Part shown: positions 17,360-26,000 of the stretch, in pieces | How positions within the stretch are numbered: the first letter of the stretch is position 1 | Layout of the letters: each line of letters starts with the position of its first letter | Assembly (NCBI GenBank): GCA_046724665.1 | Contig: JBKOWZ010000038.1 | Span: 1 to 57,612 of the forward strand | DNA length: 57,612 nucleotides | Reading direction: 5' to 3' | From: Actinocrinis sp046724665 | GTDB taxonomy: Bacteria > Actinomycetota > Actinomycetes > Streptomycetales > Catenulisporaceae | Notes under the pieces: generated by a model | Told to the model about the DNA's origin: nothing | The model's database searches: none | What the model saw: the letters and a program-made list of their open reading frames with translations, nothing else | Program-made: the position numbers and the translations under genes

Positions 17360-17904
17360 CGACCGCGGACCTCGAGCGGTGCTTCGGCACCGATGCCGCG
17401 GTCCTCGCGCCCGCGATCGCCCACTCCGACCACGTCCGCGCGGTCTTCAGCGGGTTTCCGGCAGCGGTCGTGGCCCTCTGCGCGGTGGTCGGCGGGGAGC
17501 CCTACGGGATGGTCGCCACGTCGCTGGCGGTGGGCGTCTCCTTCGACCCGCCCATGACGCTGTTCTCGGTGCGAAACGACTCCTTGACGTGGCCCGTCCT
17601 GAAGACGGCCCGGCGAATCGGCGCCTCGGTGCTCGCCGAGCACCAGAGCGCGGCCTGCCGCCAACTCGCGGCGAAGGGGGTGGACAGGTTCGCCGGCCTC
17701 AGCACCCAGGTGACCGAACACGGCTCGCTCTTCGTCGAGGGCGCGAGCTCCTGGATGGACTGCGAGGTCACCGGGGAACTGCCCGCAGGCGACCACACGG
17801 TCATCATCTTCCGGGTCCACCAGGTCGGACAGGGCCCCGAAACCCCGCTGCTCTTCCACAACGGCCGATTCCCGCGCATGCGCCACGAGCGCGTCTCCTC
17901 CTGA
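17356..17904 (+). CDS. Flavin reductase-domain protein (two-component monooxygenase partner type)
   Basis: The protein of 182 residues has the flavin reductase-like split-barrel fold signature: FSGFPAAVVALCAV, GMVATSLAVGVSFDPPM, then SVLAEHQSAACRQLA and an H-containing C-terminal strand (LLFHNGRFPRM). Such proteins reduce FMN or FAD with NAD(P)H and pass it to a partner oxygenase. ATG 17,356 overlaps the stop of the FMN reductase remnant; longer in-frame starts would read through Arg-rich sequence with no homology. The nearest candidate partner is the luciferase-like monooxygenase at 4,393, on the other side of the MarR-exporter unit. Confidence 0.85.
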   Translation: MTTADLERCFGTDAAVLAPAIAHSDHVRAVFSGFPAAVVALCAVVGGEPYGMVATSLAVGVSFDPPMTLFSVRNDSLTWPVLKTARRIGASVLAEHQSAACRQLAAKGVDRFAGLSTQVTEHGSLFVEGASSWMDCEVTGELPAGDHTVIIFRVHQVGQGPETPLLFHNGRFPRMRHERVSS

Positions 17905-18061
17905 GCGACCGTCAGGGCTAGTCGCTGCGCAGGAACTCGCCGCACGTGGTGGCTGCTCGTTTGGGTGCTGGGCCGATTTCGGCGCCCTTTCTTCGCGGCA
18001 CGCTAGGCGGCGCATCACGCGCTCGGCGTGTCCGCCCGACGTTTCCGGGTAGTCGAGGCCG

Positions 18062-19111
18062 ATGAGACTCGGTGTGCTCGATGTGGGTTCGAATACGACG
18101 CGGCTGACGGTCGCCGAAGCCGACGGCGCGGTGCCGCTGCCGGTGCACACGGCGAAACGCTCCGTGCGGCTCGCCGAACAGGTGGACGGGGACGGGCGCA
18201 TTTCCGACGAGGCGATGGATCGGCTCGTCGAAGCCGTTGCGTCCGCGTACCGCGCGGCGACGCAGTGGGGCGTGGACGAGCCGCTCTTCGCCTTCGCCAC
18301 CTCGATCGTGCGGGACGCGCCGAACCGCGAAGCCGTGCTGAAGGGTGTGCAGGACGCCACCGGCGTGCTCCTTCGGGTGCTGGACGGGCGCACGGAGGCG
18401 GAGCTGACCTTCCGCGCCGCCCGCAGATGGATGGGCTGGCGCTGCGGGCCGATGGTGCTGCTGGACATCGGCGGGGGCTCGTTCGAGGTCGCGTTCGGCA
18501 GGAGCCGGCTGCCGGACTTCGCCATCTCGCTGCCGCTCGGCGCGGGACGGCTCACCCGCGAGTACCTCGCCGGCCAGGATCCGCCGACCGCCGCCGCGGT
18601 GGCCGCGGTGCGGCGCAGGGTGCGGCACGAAGTACGCGACGTCGCGACCCGCGTCCGCTGGGAGGCACCGCACACCGCGGTGGCCACGTCCCGCACGTTT
18701 CAGCAGCTGGCCCGGCTCTGCGGCGCCGCACCAGGCCGCCGCGGCCCGTTCGTGCCGCGCCGACTCTCCCGCTCCGACCTGCGCCGTGCCATCGACCGCC
18801 TCGCTGCGACGCCCGCCGCTGCCCGGGCCACGCTTCCGGGAATCTCGGCGCCGCGCGCGAAGCAGTCCCTGGCCGGCGCGCTCGTCGCGCACACCGCCAT
18901 GAAGGCATCTGGAATCGACACCGTGACGATCAGCCCCTGGGCGCTGCGTGAGGGCGTGCTGCTGCGGCACATCGAGGACGCCGATCCCACCTGGTGGACG
19001 ACGCTGACGACAGGCATCGCGGACACCGATGCCGATGCCGACGCCGACGAGTCGAGGCTCCGCGTCGTACGGCAAGGCGAGACGACGAGCGGGCGCCGAA
19101 CACTGGGCTGA
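18062..19111 (+). CDS. Ppx/GppA-family phosphatase
   Basis: The protein of 349 residues has the two sugar-kinase/actin-fold phosphate loops of exopolyphosphatase/GppA: DVGSNTTRL near the N terminus and DIGGGSFEV in the middle. The size fits the short actinobacterial form (about 310-350 residues) that lacks the extra C-terminal domain. It hydrolyses polyphosphate or the pppGpp 5' phosphate in the stringent response; sequence alone does not choose between these. The C-terminal tail is Asp-rich (DTDADADADE). It stands alone, 157 bp after the flavin reductase. Confidence 0.88.
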   Translation: MRLGVLDVGSNTTRLTVAEADGAVPLPVHTAKRSVRLAEQVDGDGRISDEAMDRLVEAVASAYRAATQWGVDEPLFAFATSIVRDAPNREAVLKGVQDATGVLLRVLDGRTEAELTFRAARRWMGWRCGPMVLLDIGGGSFEVAFGRSRLPDFAISLPLGAGRLTREYLAGQDPPTAAAVAAVRRRVRHEVRDVATRVRWEAPHTAVATSRTFQQLARLCGAAPGRRGPFVPRRLSRSDLRRAIDRLAATPAAARATLPGISAPRAKQSLAGALVAHTAMKASGIDTVTISPWALREGVLLRHIEDADPTWWTTLTTGIADTDADADADESRLRVVRQGETTSGRRTLG

Positions 19112-19240
19112 GCGAGAGCCCGTGCGCCGCGATTCGGCCGCGTGTGGGCGGTTGGTAAGAACGGGCATTCGCTGTCGAAGATGCCGGCGGATTGGCCGCG
19201 GATCGTATTGCCTGAGCCCCGGACATGGCAGGCTGTCGGT

Positions 19241-20683
19241 ATGTCCTCCGCTCCGCTGGTATCGCGGGAAGACCTCCTCGATCTCCTCGAACGCAATGTC
19301 CGAGACTACGCGATCTTCATGCTGGACCCGACGGGAGTCGTGGTCAGCTGGAACACCGGGGCCCAACGCATCAAGGGCTACAGCGCCGAGGAGGCGATCG
19401 GCCGGCACTTCTCCGACTTCTACCCGCCCGAGGACCTCGCGGCGGGAAAACCGGAGTACGAGCTGCGCGTCGCCCGGACCGAGGGCCGGGCGGTGGACGA
19501 GGGCTGGCGGGTGCGCAAGGACGGGTCCCGTTTCTGGGCGCACGTCGTGATCACCGCCCTGTACGACGAGGAACGGCGGCTGCGCGGCTTCGCGAAGATC
19601 ACCCGCGACATGACCGACCATTGGCAGGCCGAGCAGGCGCTGGCCGCCAGCGAGGAGCGCTTCCGCCTGCTGGTCCAGGACGTCACCGACTACGCGATCT
19701 TCATGCTCGACGCCACCGGGCACGTGGTGAGCTGGAACGCGGGGGCGCAGCGGATCAAGGGGTACGCCGTCTCGGAAATCCTCGGCAGGCACTTCTCGGT
19801 GTTCTACCCGCGCGAGGACGTCGCCCAGGGCCGTCCCGAGCGCAACCTGGAGACCGCGTTGCGCGAGGGCCGCGTGGAGGACGAGGGCTGGCGGGTGCGC
19901 AAGGACGGATCACTCTTCTGGGCGAACGTGGTGATCACCGCCCTGTATGACGAGCAGCGGCGGCTGCGCGGCTTCGCGAAGATCACCCGCGACATGACCC
20001 AGATGCGTAGGACCGAACGCGTGCTCGAGGAGCGGCGCCGCCTGCTCTCGCATCTGGTCCAGGCTCAGGAGGCGGAGCGCCGCCAGATCGCCCAGGAGCT
20101 GCACAAGGGTGCGATCCAGCAGATGGCGGACGTCGCCGCGCGCCAGCAGAAACTCGCCGACCAGGTGCCCGAGCCGTACCGCGCGCAGCTGACCGAATTC
20201 GGACAGCAGATGGAGCAGGTGGCTGAGCGGCTGCGCGCGCTGCTCACTCACCTGCATCCGCCCGGTGTCAACCGGCAGTCGCTGGCCGAAGCGCTCACTG
20301 GGTACCTCACCGAGCAGGCGAATGCCACCGGCCTGGAGTACACCCTGCATGACCACCTCAGCGGTGAACCGCCGGAATCGACCGCCATCGCCGTGTTCCG
20401 CATCTGCCAGGAGGCGACGTCGAACTTCGTGAGGCAACGCGGCCGCGTCGCGGTCGAGATCACGCTCGGCTCGCGCGACGACGGCGTGCTCACCGAGCTG
20501 GCCGAAAGCGGCGCCGGCAGCGATGCTCCGAGCAGCCCGCGTCCAGGCCTCGAACAGGTCGGAGAGGCTGAGATGCGTGAACGCGCCGAGATGGTCGGCG
20601 GCTGGTGGACGACGGCTCTGAGCGCCGAGGGCGGCACGCGGATCAAGTTCTGGATACCGAACCTGAGGCAGGAGCCGTTCTGA
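19241..20683 (+). CDS. PAS-PAS sensor protein with degenerate HisKA_3-type kinase core
   Basis: From ATG 19,241 the product has 480 residues. Two near-identical PAS domains (about 10-125 and 138-253, each beginning DYAIFMLD) are followed by a dimerisation helix with ERRQIAQELHKGAIQQ. The phosphoacceptor His is present, but the acidic residue that normally follows it is Lys. An ATPase-like end has RICQEATSNFV as N-box. The glycine box usually written DxGxG reads ESGAGS. The kinase may be weak or inactive. No response regulator lies beside it. The duplicated PAS domains suggest a redox, light or ligand input. Earlier in-frame starts (19,142) add sequence without homology. Confidence 0.85.
   Translation: MSSAPLVSREDLLDLLERNVRDYAIFMLDPTGVVVSWNTGAQRIKGYSAEEAIGRHFSDFYPPEDLAAGKPEYELRVARTEGRAVDEGWRVRKDGSRFWAHVVITALYDEERRLRGFAKITRDMTDHWQAEQALAASEERFRLLVQDVTDYAIFMLDATGHVVSWNAGAQRIKGYAVSEILGRHFSVFYPREDVAQGRPERNLETALREGRVEDEGWRVRKDGSLFWANVVITALYDEQRRLRGFAKITRDMTQMRRTERVLEERRRLLSHLVQAQEAERRQIAQELHKGAIQQMADVAARQQKLADQVPEPYRAQLTEFGQQMEQVAERLRALLTHLHPPGVNRQSLAEALTGYLTEQANATGLEYTLHDHLSGEPPESTAIAVFRICQEATSNFVRQRGRVAVEITLGSRDDGVLTELAESGAGSDAPSSPRPGLEQVGEAEMRERAEMVGGWWTTALSAEGGTRIKFWIPNLRQEPF
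19495..19999 (+). repeat. Internal tandem duplication of the PAS coding segment
   Basis: The 121-bp segments at 19,495-19,615 and 19,879-19,999 align without gaps and differ at about 9 positions (about 93% identity). They are spaced 384 bp apart, exactly 128 codons. This points to recent duplication or gene conversion of one PAS domain. Confidence 0.85.
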
Positions 20684-20819
20684 ACCGTCGGACGCAGCGC
20701 CTTCCTGATCCGCCCTGATCCGCACTGCCCGGCCGTGCAGATTGAAACGGTCGGGGTTGCGGAGCATTTGAATGCATTTGGCCGAGTCTGCGCGGCCGAG
20801 CGGCGGTCACACGTAACCC

Positions 20820-21518
20820 ATGGCTCAGGACCGCAACGACACGGGCGCGGCGCGTTTCATCCCCGCCTCCGACGACCTCGGCGAACTGGCGGAGGCGGTG
20901 CAACGCTGCCAGGGCTGCGACCTCTACCGGCGCGCCAGCCAGGCGGTGTTCGGACGCGGCGCGCCGCACGCGGACGTCGTGCTGCTCGGCGAGCAGCCGG
21001 GCGACGTGGAGGACCGGCGCGGCGAGCCGTTCGTCGGCCCGGCCGGCGGGCTGCTTCACCGCGCACTGCGCGAGGCCGGGATCAACGAGCAGGCCGCGTA
21101 CTTCACCAACGCGGTCAAACACTTTCGCTGGCGCGCGGACCCGCGCGGCGGCAAGCGGCGGATCCACCAGCGGCCGGACGCCGGCCAGATCGTGGCGTGC
21201 CGCCCCTGGTGGCAGGCGGAGTTGAGGCTGCTGCGCCCGAAGGTCCTGGTCGTCCTCGGCGCGAGCGCCGGCGAGGCGCTGTTCGGCTCCTCGTTCCGCG
21301 TCGGCAAGGCGCGGGGCACGGTGCTCGACTGGCCGGTACCACAGGAATGGGGCGACCCGCCGGACACGACGATCCCGGTCGTGGTTACCGTGCATCCCTC
21401 GGCGGTGCTGCGTGCCCCGGGCCGTGACGAAGCGCTCGCCGGGATGGTCGAGGATCTGCGATCGGTGACGCGGCTGGTCCCGGCGCGCGACCGGATTGGC
21501 TCGCGTCGAGGCGGGTGA
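20820..21518 (+). CDS. udgX: UdgX-type uracil-DNA binding protein/glycosylase
   Basis: The protein of 232 residues belongs to the uracil-DNA glycosylase superfamily. It shows the UdgX hallmarks: motif A as GEQPGDVED and the extra R-loop KRRIHQRP. In mycobacterial UdgX the His of this loop (here His116) forms a covalent bond with the uracil sugar after excision, giving an unusually stable protein-DNA adduct. The motif near the C terminus is VHPSAVLR. The protein acts in the cytoplasm on uracil in DNA. The start at ATG 20,820 lacks a strong ribosome site. It stands alone between the PAS sensor and a small membrane protein. Confidence 0.9.
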   Translation: MAQDRNDTGAARFIPASDDLGELAEAVQRCQGCDLYRRASQAVFGRGAPHADVVLLGEQPGDVEDRRGEPFVGPAGGLLHRALREAGINEQAAYFTNAVKHFRWRADPRGGKRRIHQRPDAGQIVACRPWWQAELRLLRPKVLVVLGASAGEALFGSSFRVGKARGTVLDWPVPQEWGDPPDTTIPVVVTVHPSAVLRAPGRDEALAGMVEDLRSVTRLVPARDRIGSRRGG

Positions 21519-21619
21519 TCACGGCAGCGGCCGCGCCGGTGCGAGCCTCGTCGAGCTCGTGTCGTCCTTTCGAACGGCCGAACAGCACGCTGTCAGCGCT
21601 CACGGGTACGCAGCGGCGC

Positions 21620-21991
21620 ATGACCGTGAGACTGCGGCGAGACCGCGAAAGAGTGAGAGCCGCCTACCGGGGCACGCACAATGTCGCGCAGGCGGAGCGA
21701 AAGATCGCGGCCGACGAGGTCAAGAGGATCGCGGACGTCGAGAACGTGCGTGGCGGCGAGACCTGGGGCGCGGCCTCCGGGCACAGCGGGCCGCGGGCCG
21801 CGTGGCTGGCGTCCTGGATCGTGATCGCGGGGTTCGCGCTCGCCGGGATCGGCCTGACCGTGGGGCCCCGGCTGCTGATCTGGATCGGTGCCGGGATCAC
21901 CGTCGTGACCGGCGTGCTCGGCATGGCTACGCATGTCTGGAGTGACTACGGGCCCGACCCGGGCGACTCCGCTGACCGATCCGCTGACTGA
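21620..21991 (+). CDS. Small two-helix membrane protein, HGxxPAAW-like (DUF6704-type)
   Basis: From ATG 21,620 the product has 123 residues. A basic, charged N-terminal part (RLRRDRERVRAAYRG) is followed by GHSGPRAAW and two hydrophobic helices. This resembles the small actinobacterial HGxxPAAW membrane family. An in-frame start at 21,515 would extend into Ser/Ala-rich sequence overlapping the udgX end and is less likely. Function unknown. A hairpin terminator starts 2 bp after the stop. Confidence 0.6.
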   Translation: MTVRLRRDRERVRAAYRGTHNVAQAERKIAADEVKRIADVENVRGGETWGAASGHSGPRAAWLASWIVIAGFALAGIGLTVGPRLLIWIGAGITVVTGVLGMATHVWSDYGPDPGDSADRSAD

Positions 21992-21992
21992 T

Positions 21993-22019
21993 CCGCGATC
22001 TACGCCCCGCAGATCGCGG
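21993..22019 (+). terminator. Hairpin terminator
   Basis: CCGCGATCT and AGATCGCGG pair perfectly over 9 bp with a 9-base loop, immediately after the stop of the small membrane protein. Confidence 0.6.
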
Positions 22020-22174
22020 CCAGGGCGACCGTGTAGATGGCTTGGCATCCGCGTCGCTGTGGGCTCGCAGCTGACTGACGAGCCGGCCGATCCCGGGCAG
22101 TCGCGCCCTCCCTCGTGTGGTCGTCATGCCGCCGGGTATCCGGTTGTCCTTCAGTGATCCCTCAGGAGGCCGAA

Positions 22175-23092
22175 GTGACACCGCAGACGCTGGAAGTGCG
22201 TGCCGGATCCCGCCAGGTGAAGATCAGCCGGCCGGACAAGGTCCTCTTCCCCGAGGACGGGATCACCAAGAGCGACCTGGTCTCCTACTTCCGCAAGGTG
22301 GCGCCCGCCATGCTGCCGCATCTGCGCGGTCGGGCGCTCATGCTCGAGCGGTACCCGGACGGCATCGGCGCCCAACGCGTCGTGCAGAAAGAGGTCTCCG
22401 GCTACTTCCCGGCCTGGCTGCACCGCGCCGAGCTGCCCAAACAGGGCGGCACTGTGACGCATGCCGTGTGCGACGACGAGGCCACCCTGGTCTACCTGGC
22501 CAACCAGGCGTGCGTCGGACTGCATCGCTGGCTGTCCAAGGCCGAGCGGCCGGACAATCCCGACCGCCTCGTCTTTGACCTCGACCCGCCCGGCGACGAC
22601 TTCGAGCAGGTCAAGCGGGCCGCGCGGCTGCTGCACGACCTGCTCGACGAGTTGGAACTGCCGAGCGTCGTGATGACCACCGGTTCGCGCGGGCTGCATG
22701 TGCTCGTTGCGCTGGACCGCCGCGCCGGATTCGACGATGTGCGCGCGTTCGCGCACGAGGTGGCCGACCACCTCGCGGCGCGGCACCCGGACTCGCTGAC
22801 TACCGAGGCGCGTAAGCAGGCCAGGCGCGGGCGGCTCTACGTCGATGTCCAGCGCAACGCCTACGCCCAGACCGCGATCACGCCCTACTGCGTGCGGGCG
22901 CTGCCGGGAGCGCCGGTCGCCGCGCCGCTCGACTGGTCCGAACTCGACGATCCCGGTCTGACCGCGCGCCGATGGACTCTGGCCACGATCGACGAGCGGC
23001 TCACCCGCGATCCGTGGCGCAATGTGTCGTCACACGGCCACGCGCTCGGACCGGCACGCCGCCGCCTCGCCGCGCTGGGGAGCAGCCAGTGA
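22175..23092 (+). CDS. LigD-type NHEJ polymerase (primase-polymerase domain only)
   Basis: The protein of 305 residues matches the stand-alone LigD polymerase domain: KISRPDKVLFPEDGITK near the start, the metal-binding VFDLDPP (DxD) and later GRLYVDVQRN. These enzymes extend DNA ends in Ku-dependent non-homologous end joining with a preference for ribonucleotides. Actinomycetes often encode polymerase, ligase and Ku as separate genes; none of the others is in this window. Start GTG 22,175 is set by AGGAGG (22,164-22,169) 5 bp upstream. The stop overlaps the next gene's GTG as GTGA, implying translational coupling to a P-type ATPase with no obvious shared function. Confidence 0.92.
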   Translation: MTPQTLEVRAGSRQVKISRPDKVLFPEDGITKSDLVSYFRKVAPAMLPHLRGRALMLERYPDGIGAQRVVQKEVSGYFPAWLHRAELPKQGGTVTHAVCDDEATLVYLANQACVGLHRWLSKAERPDNPDRLVFDLDPPGDDFEQVKRAARLLHDLLDELELPSVVMTTGSRGLHVLVALDRRAGFDDVRAFAHEVADHLAARHPDSLTTEARKQARRGRLYVDVQRNAYAQTAITPYCVRALPGAPVAAPLDWSELDDPGLTARRWTLATIDERLTRDPWRNVSSHGHALGPARRRLAALGSSQ

Positions 23093-26000
23093 CCCGTCGG
23101 CACGGCGTACTGTCCATGGCGAGGTCGGCGACCGCCTACTCGCTGGCCACCTCTGTCCAGTCGGCGCGCCTGGCCGCGGCGACCGCGCGCGGAACGGCGC
23201 TGGTCGCCGGTTCGGTCGCCGGGTACGTCGCCGGGCAGGCCGCGTCGGGTGCGGGCCACGCCGCCGAAAGAGTGCTGCCGGGCGCTGTCGCGTCGATCCC
23301 GCGCCGAGCGGTCGGCGTTCTCGGCGAACTGGCGAGCCCCGGTCCGGCGCGTGCCGCGCGCCGCGTCTGGTCGCGCGGCGGGCGCGCCCACATCGAGGTC
23401 AAGGGCCTGACCGGCCACGGCGAGCGGCACCGGCGGCTGGCCGCCGACGTCACCGCCGCGCTGGGCGCGCTCAAGGGCGTGCGCTGGGCGCAGGTCAACG
23501 CGGTGACACGGCAGGTTCTTCTCGCGTATGACGAGCACGAGATCGGCATCGAGCGCCTGATCCAGACCGTGGAGGACGTCGAGCAGGCGCTCGGCACCGC
23601 GGACGACGACTTCCCGGGCGACCTGCCCGAGCATCCGGCGGACGACGCTCCGGTCGCGATTGCGGCGCTCGCGCTCGGCACCGACATCGCCGGGCTCGCC
23701 GTCGCGGCCGTCACCCGAGCCGCCCACGTCACGCCGCTGCCGCGCGCCGTCCGGATCCCGCTGATCTTCGCGGACACCTATCCCCGGCTGCGCCATGCAC
23801 TTGAGGACCGGCTGGGCCGCCCGCACGCCGATCTCCTGCTCGCGCTGTCCACTTCCGCGGTCAACGCGGCCAGTCGCGGCTCCGGCCCGCTGGTTGTGGA
23901 CAGCGCCCAACACCTGCTGCATCTCGTCGAGGCCCGCTCCCGGCAGAGCGTATGGCAGCGGCGTGAGCAGGAACTGGTGATGAACGGCGAGGAGCTGCCC
24001 ACCGAGGCGCCGATGCACCGGACGCGGCCCGCGCCTTATCCGCAGGGACCGGTCGAGCGGCTCGGCGACCGCTCGTCGCTGGCGTCGCTGCTCGGCGCGG
24101 GAGGCATGCTGGCGTTCAGCCGGGATCCCCGGCGGGCGGCGGACCTGATGCTCGCCACGATGCCGAAGGCCGCCCGACTCGGGCGCGAAGCGTTCGCCGC
24201 CACGCTCGGCTGGGAGCTGTGCCGGCACGGCGTGGTGCCCATGGATGCCGGTGCTCTGCGACGCATGGACCGGGTCAGCGCGATCGTCGTGGACTGCGCG
24301 GCGCTGTGCACGTCCCGGCCCCGCGTGTTGTCGGCGACGGCGGTGGCCGCCGATGCGGAAACAGCACTCGACGACGGCCGCGTCTGGCGGATCGCCGAGC
24401 AGGTGATCGGGCAGAGCCCGCATTCAACCCCGGGTTCATGGAAATCAGGGCCCTGGCGCCTGGAGAGTAGTGGCGGCAAGGACGGTGGCGGCACCGCTGT
24501 GCGCGGCCCGGACAGCCCGGCCGCGGCGACGCTCGATCTGCTGGACGAGCGCGGCAGGCTGCGCGGCCGCGTCCAGGTCGGGTACACGCTCGACCCGCTG
24601 GCCGACGCCGTCCTGGCCGCCGCGCGCGATTCGGCTGACCGCGTCGTGCTGACGCAGCACGACAGCGCGCAGGAACTGCTCGCCTGGGCAGACGAGGTGA
24701 TGCAGGCCGACGAGAGCGTGACCGGCCGCGTGCGCCGGCTCCAGCGGGAGGGCCACGGAGTGCTGCTGCTCTCGACGGCGCGGCACGCGGCGCTGGCCGC
24801 GGCGGACGTCGCCGTCGCCGTGCTGCGCGAGAACGGCGGCGCGCCGACGGACACCGCGAACTCGGTGGGCTGGACGGCGGACCTGATCTGCGGCCCCGGA
24901 CTCGACGAGGCGTGGCGGCTGCTGCGAACGGTGAGCGCGGCGCGGCGCGTGAGCGAACGCTCGTGCCGGCTCGCAGTCGGTGGCTCCGCGCTCGGTGCAT
25001 TGCTGGCGACGGTCGGCGGGCAGCGTCCCGGCGGCTCCGGCATGCCACCGGTGCACAGCGCCTCGCTGGTCGCAGTGCTCGACGGTGCATACGGCGCCGT
25101 GCGCGTCGGCCGGCTGTCGGCTCCGGAACCGGCGATACGCGGCACCTGGCACGCCCAGGACGCGCGCGACGTCTATCGCCGGCTGCGCGACCACCGCTCG
25201 CGCATGCTTCAACAGGACGCTGAAACCTCCGCCAGGCGCCAGCCGTCTGACGTCATCCGCGATACGGCGCGCTCGTTCAGCCGGGTTCCGCCGGTTCGCC
25301 AACTGGTCGTCACTCCCGCCAAGAGCATGGCCGGGCTCGGTGGCGCCGTCGTCGAAGAGCTGCGCGACCCGCTCACCCCGGTACTCGCGCTCGGCGCCGC
25401 GGCGTCGGCCGTCGTGGGCTCCGGCGTCGACGCGATACTCGTCGGCGGCGTCATGGCGGGCAATGCCGTCATCAGCGCCACCCAGCGCCTGCGCGCCGAG
25501 AGTGCGCTGCGCGGCCTGCTGCTCGGGGAGCGGATCAGCGCGCGGCGGGTGCGCTGGACCGCCGCGTCGGCGGACGGGGCAGCCGACGACTCGGACGCCG
25601 ACGGCGACGCGTGGACGGCAGGCCTGACCGAGGCGCCAACCGAGACCGTTGCGACCGAGCGGCTGCGCGTCGGTGACGTGATCCTGCTGCGCACCGCGGA
25701 CATCGTGCCGGCGGACGCACGCCTGATCCGTGCCGACGGCCTGGAGGCGGACGAATCCTCGCTCACCGGCGAATCGCTGCCGGTCTCCAAGGGGACCGCC
25801 GCGACTCCGGGCGCCGACTTGGCCGACCGCAGCTGCATGGTCTACGAGGGATCCACGATTGCGGCGGGTTCGGGCTATGCCGTCGTCACGGCTGTCGGCT
25901 CGGCCACCGAGGCGGGCCGGGCCGGCGCCGCTGCGGGCTCCGCGGCGCCCGCCGCCGGAATCCAGGCGCGGTTGAGCGAGCTGACCCGTATCGCGCTGCC

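Noticed and set aside
1..17904. Assignment as a thiolactomycin/thiotetronate cluster
   Set aside because: A Cys-type Cy-A-PCP-TE module fits, but the typical P450 and 2-thiouridylase partners are not in the window, so the claim cannot be supported.
21515..21619. Longer start for the small membrane protein
   Set aside because: The added 35 residues are unlike the family and overlap the udgX stop region.
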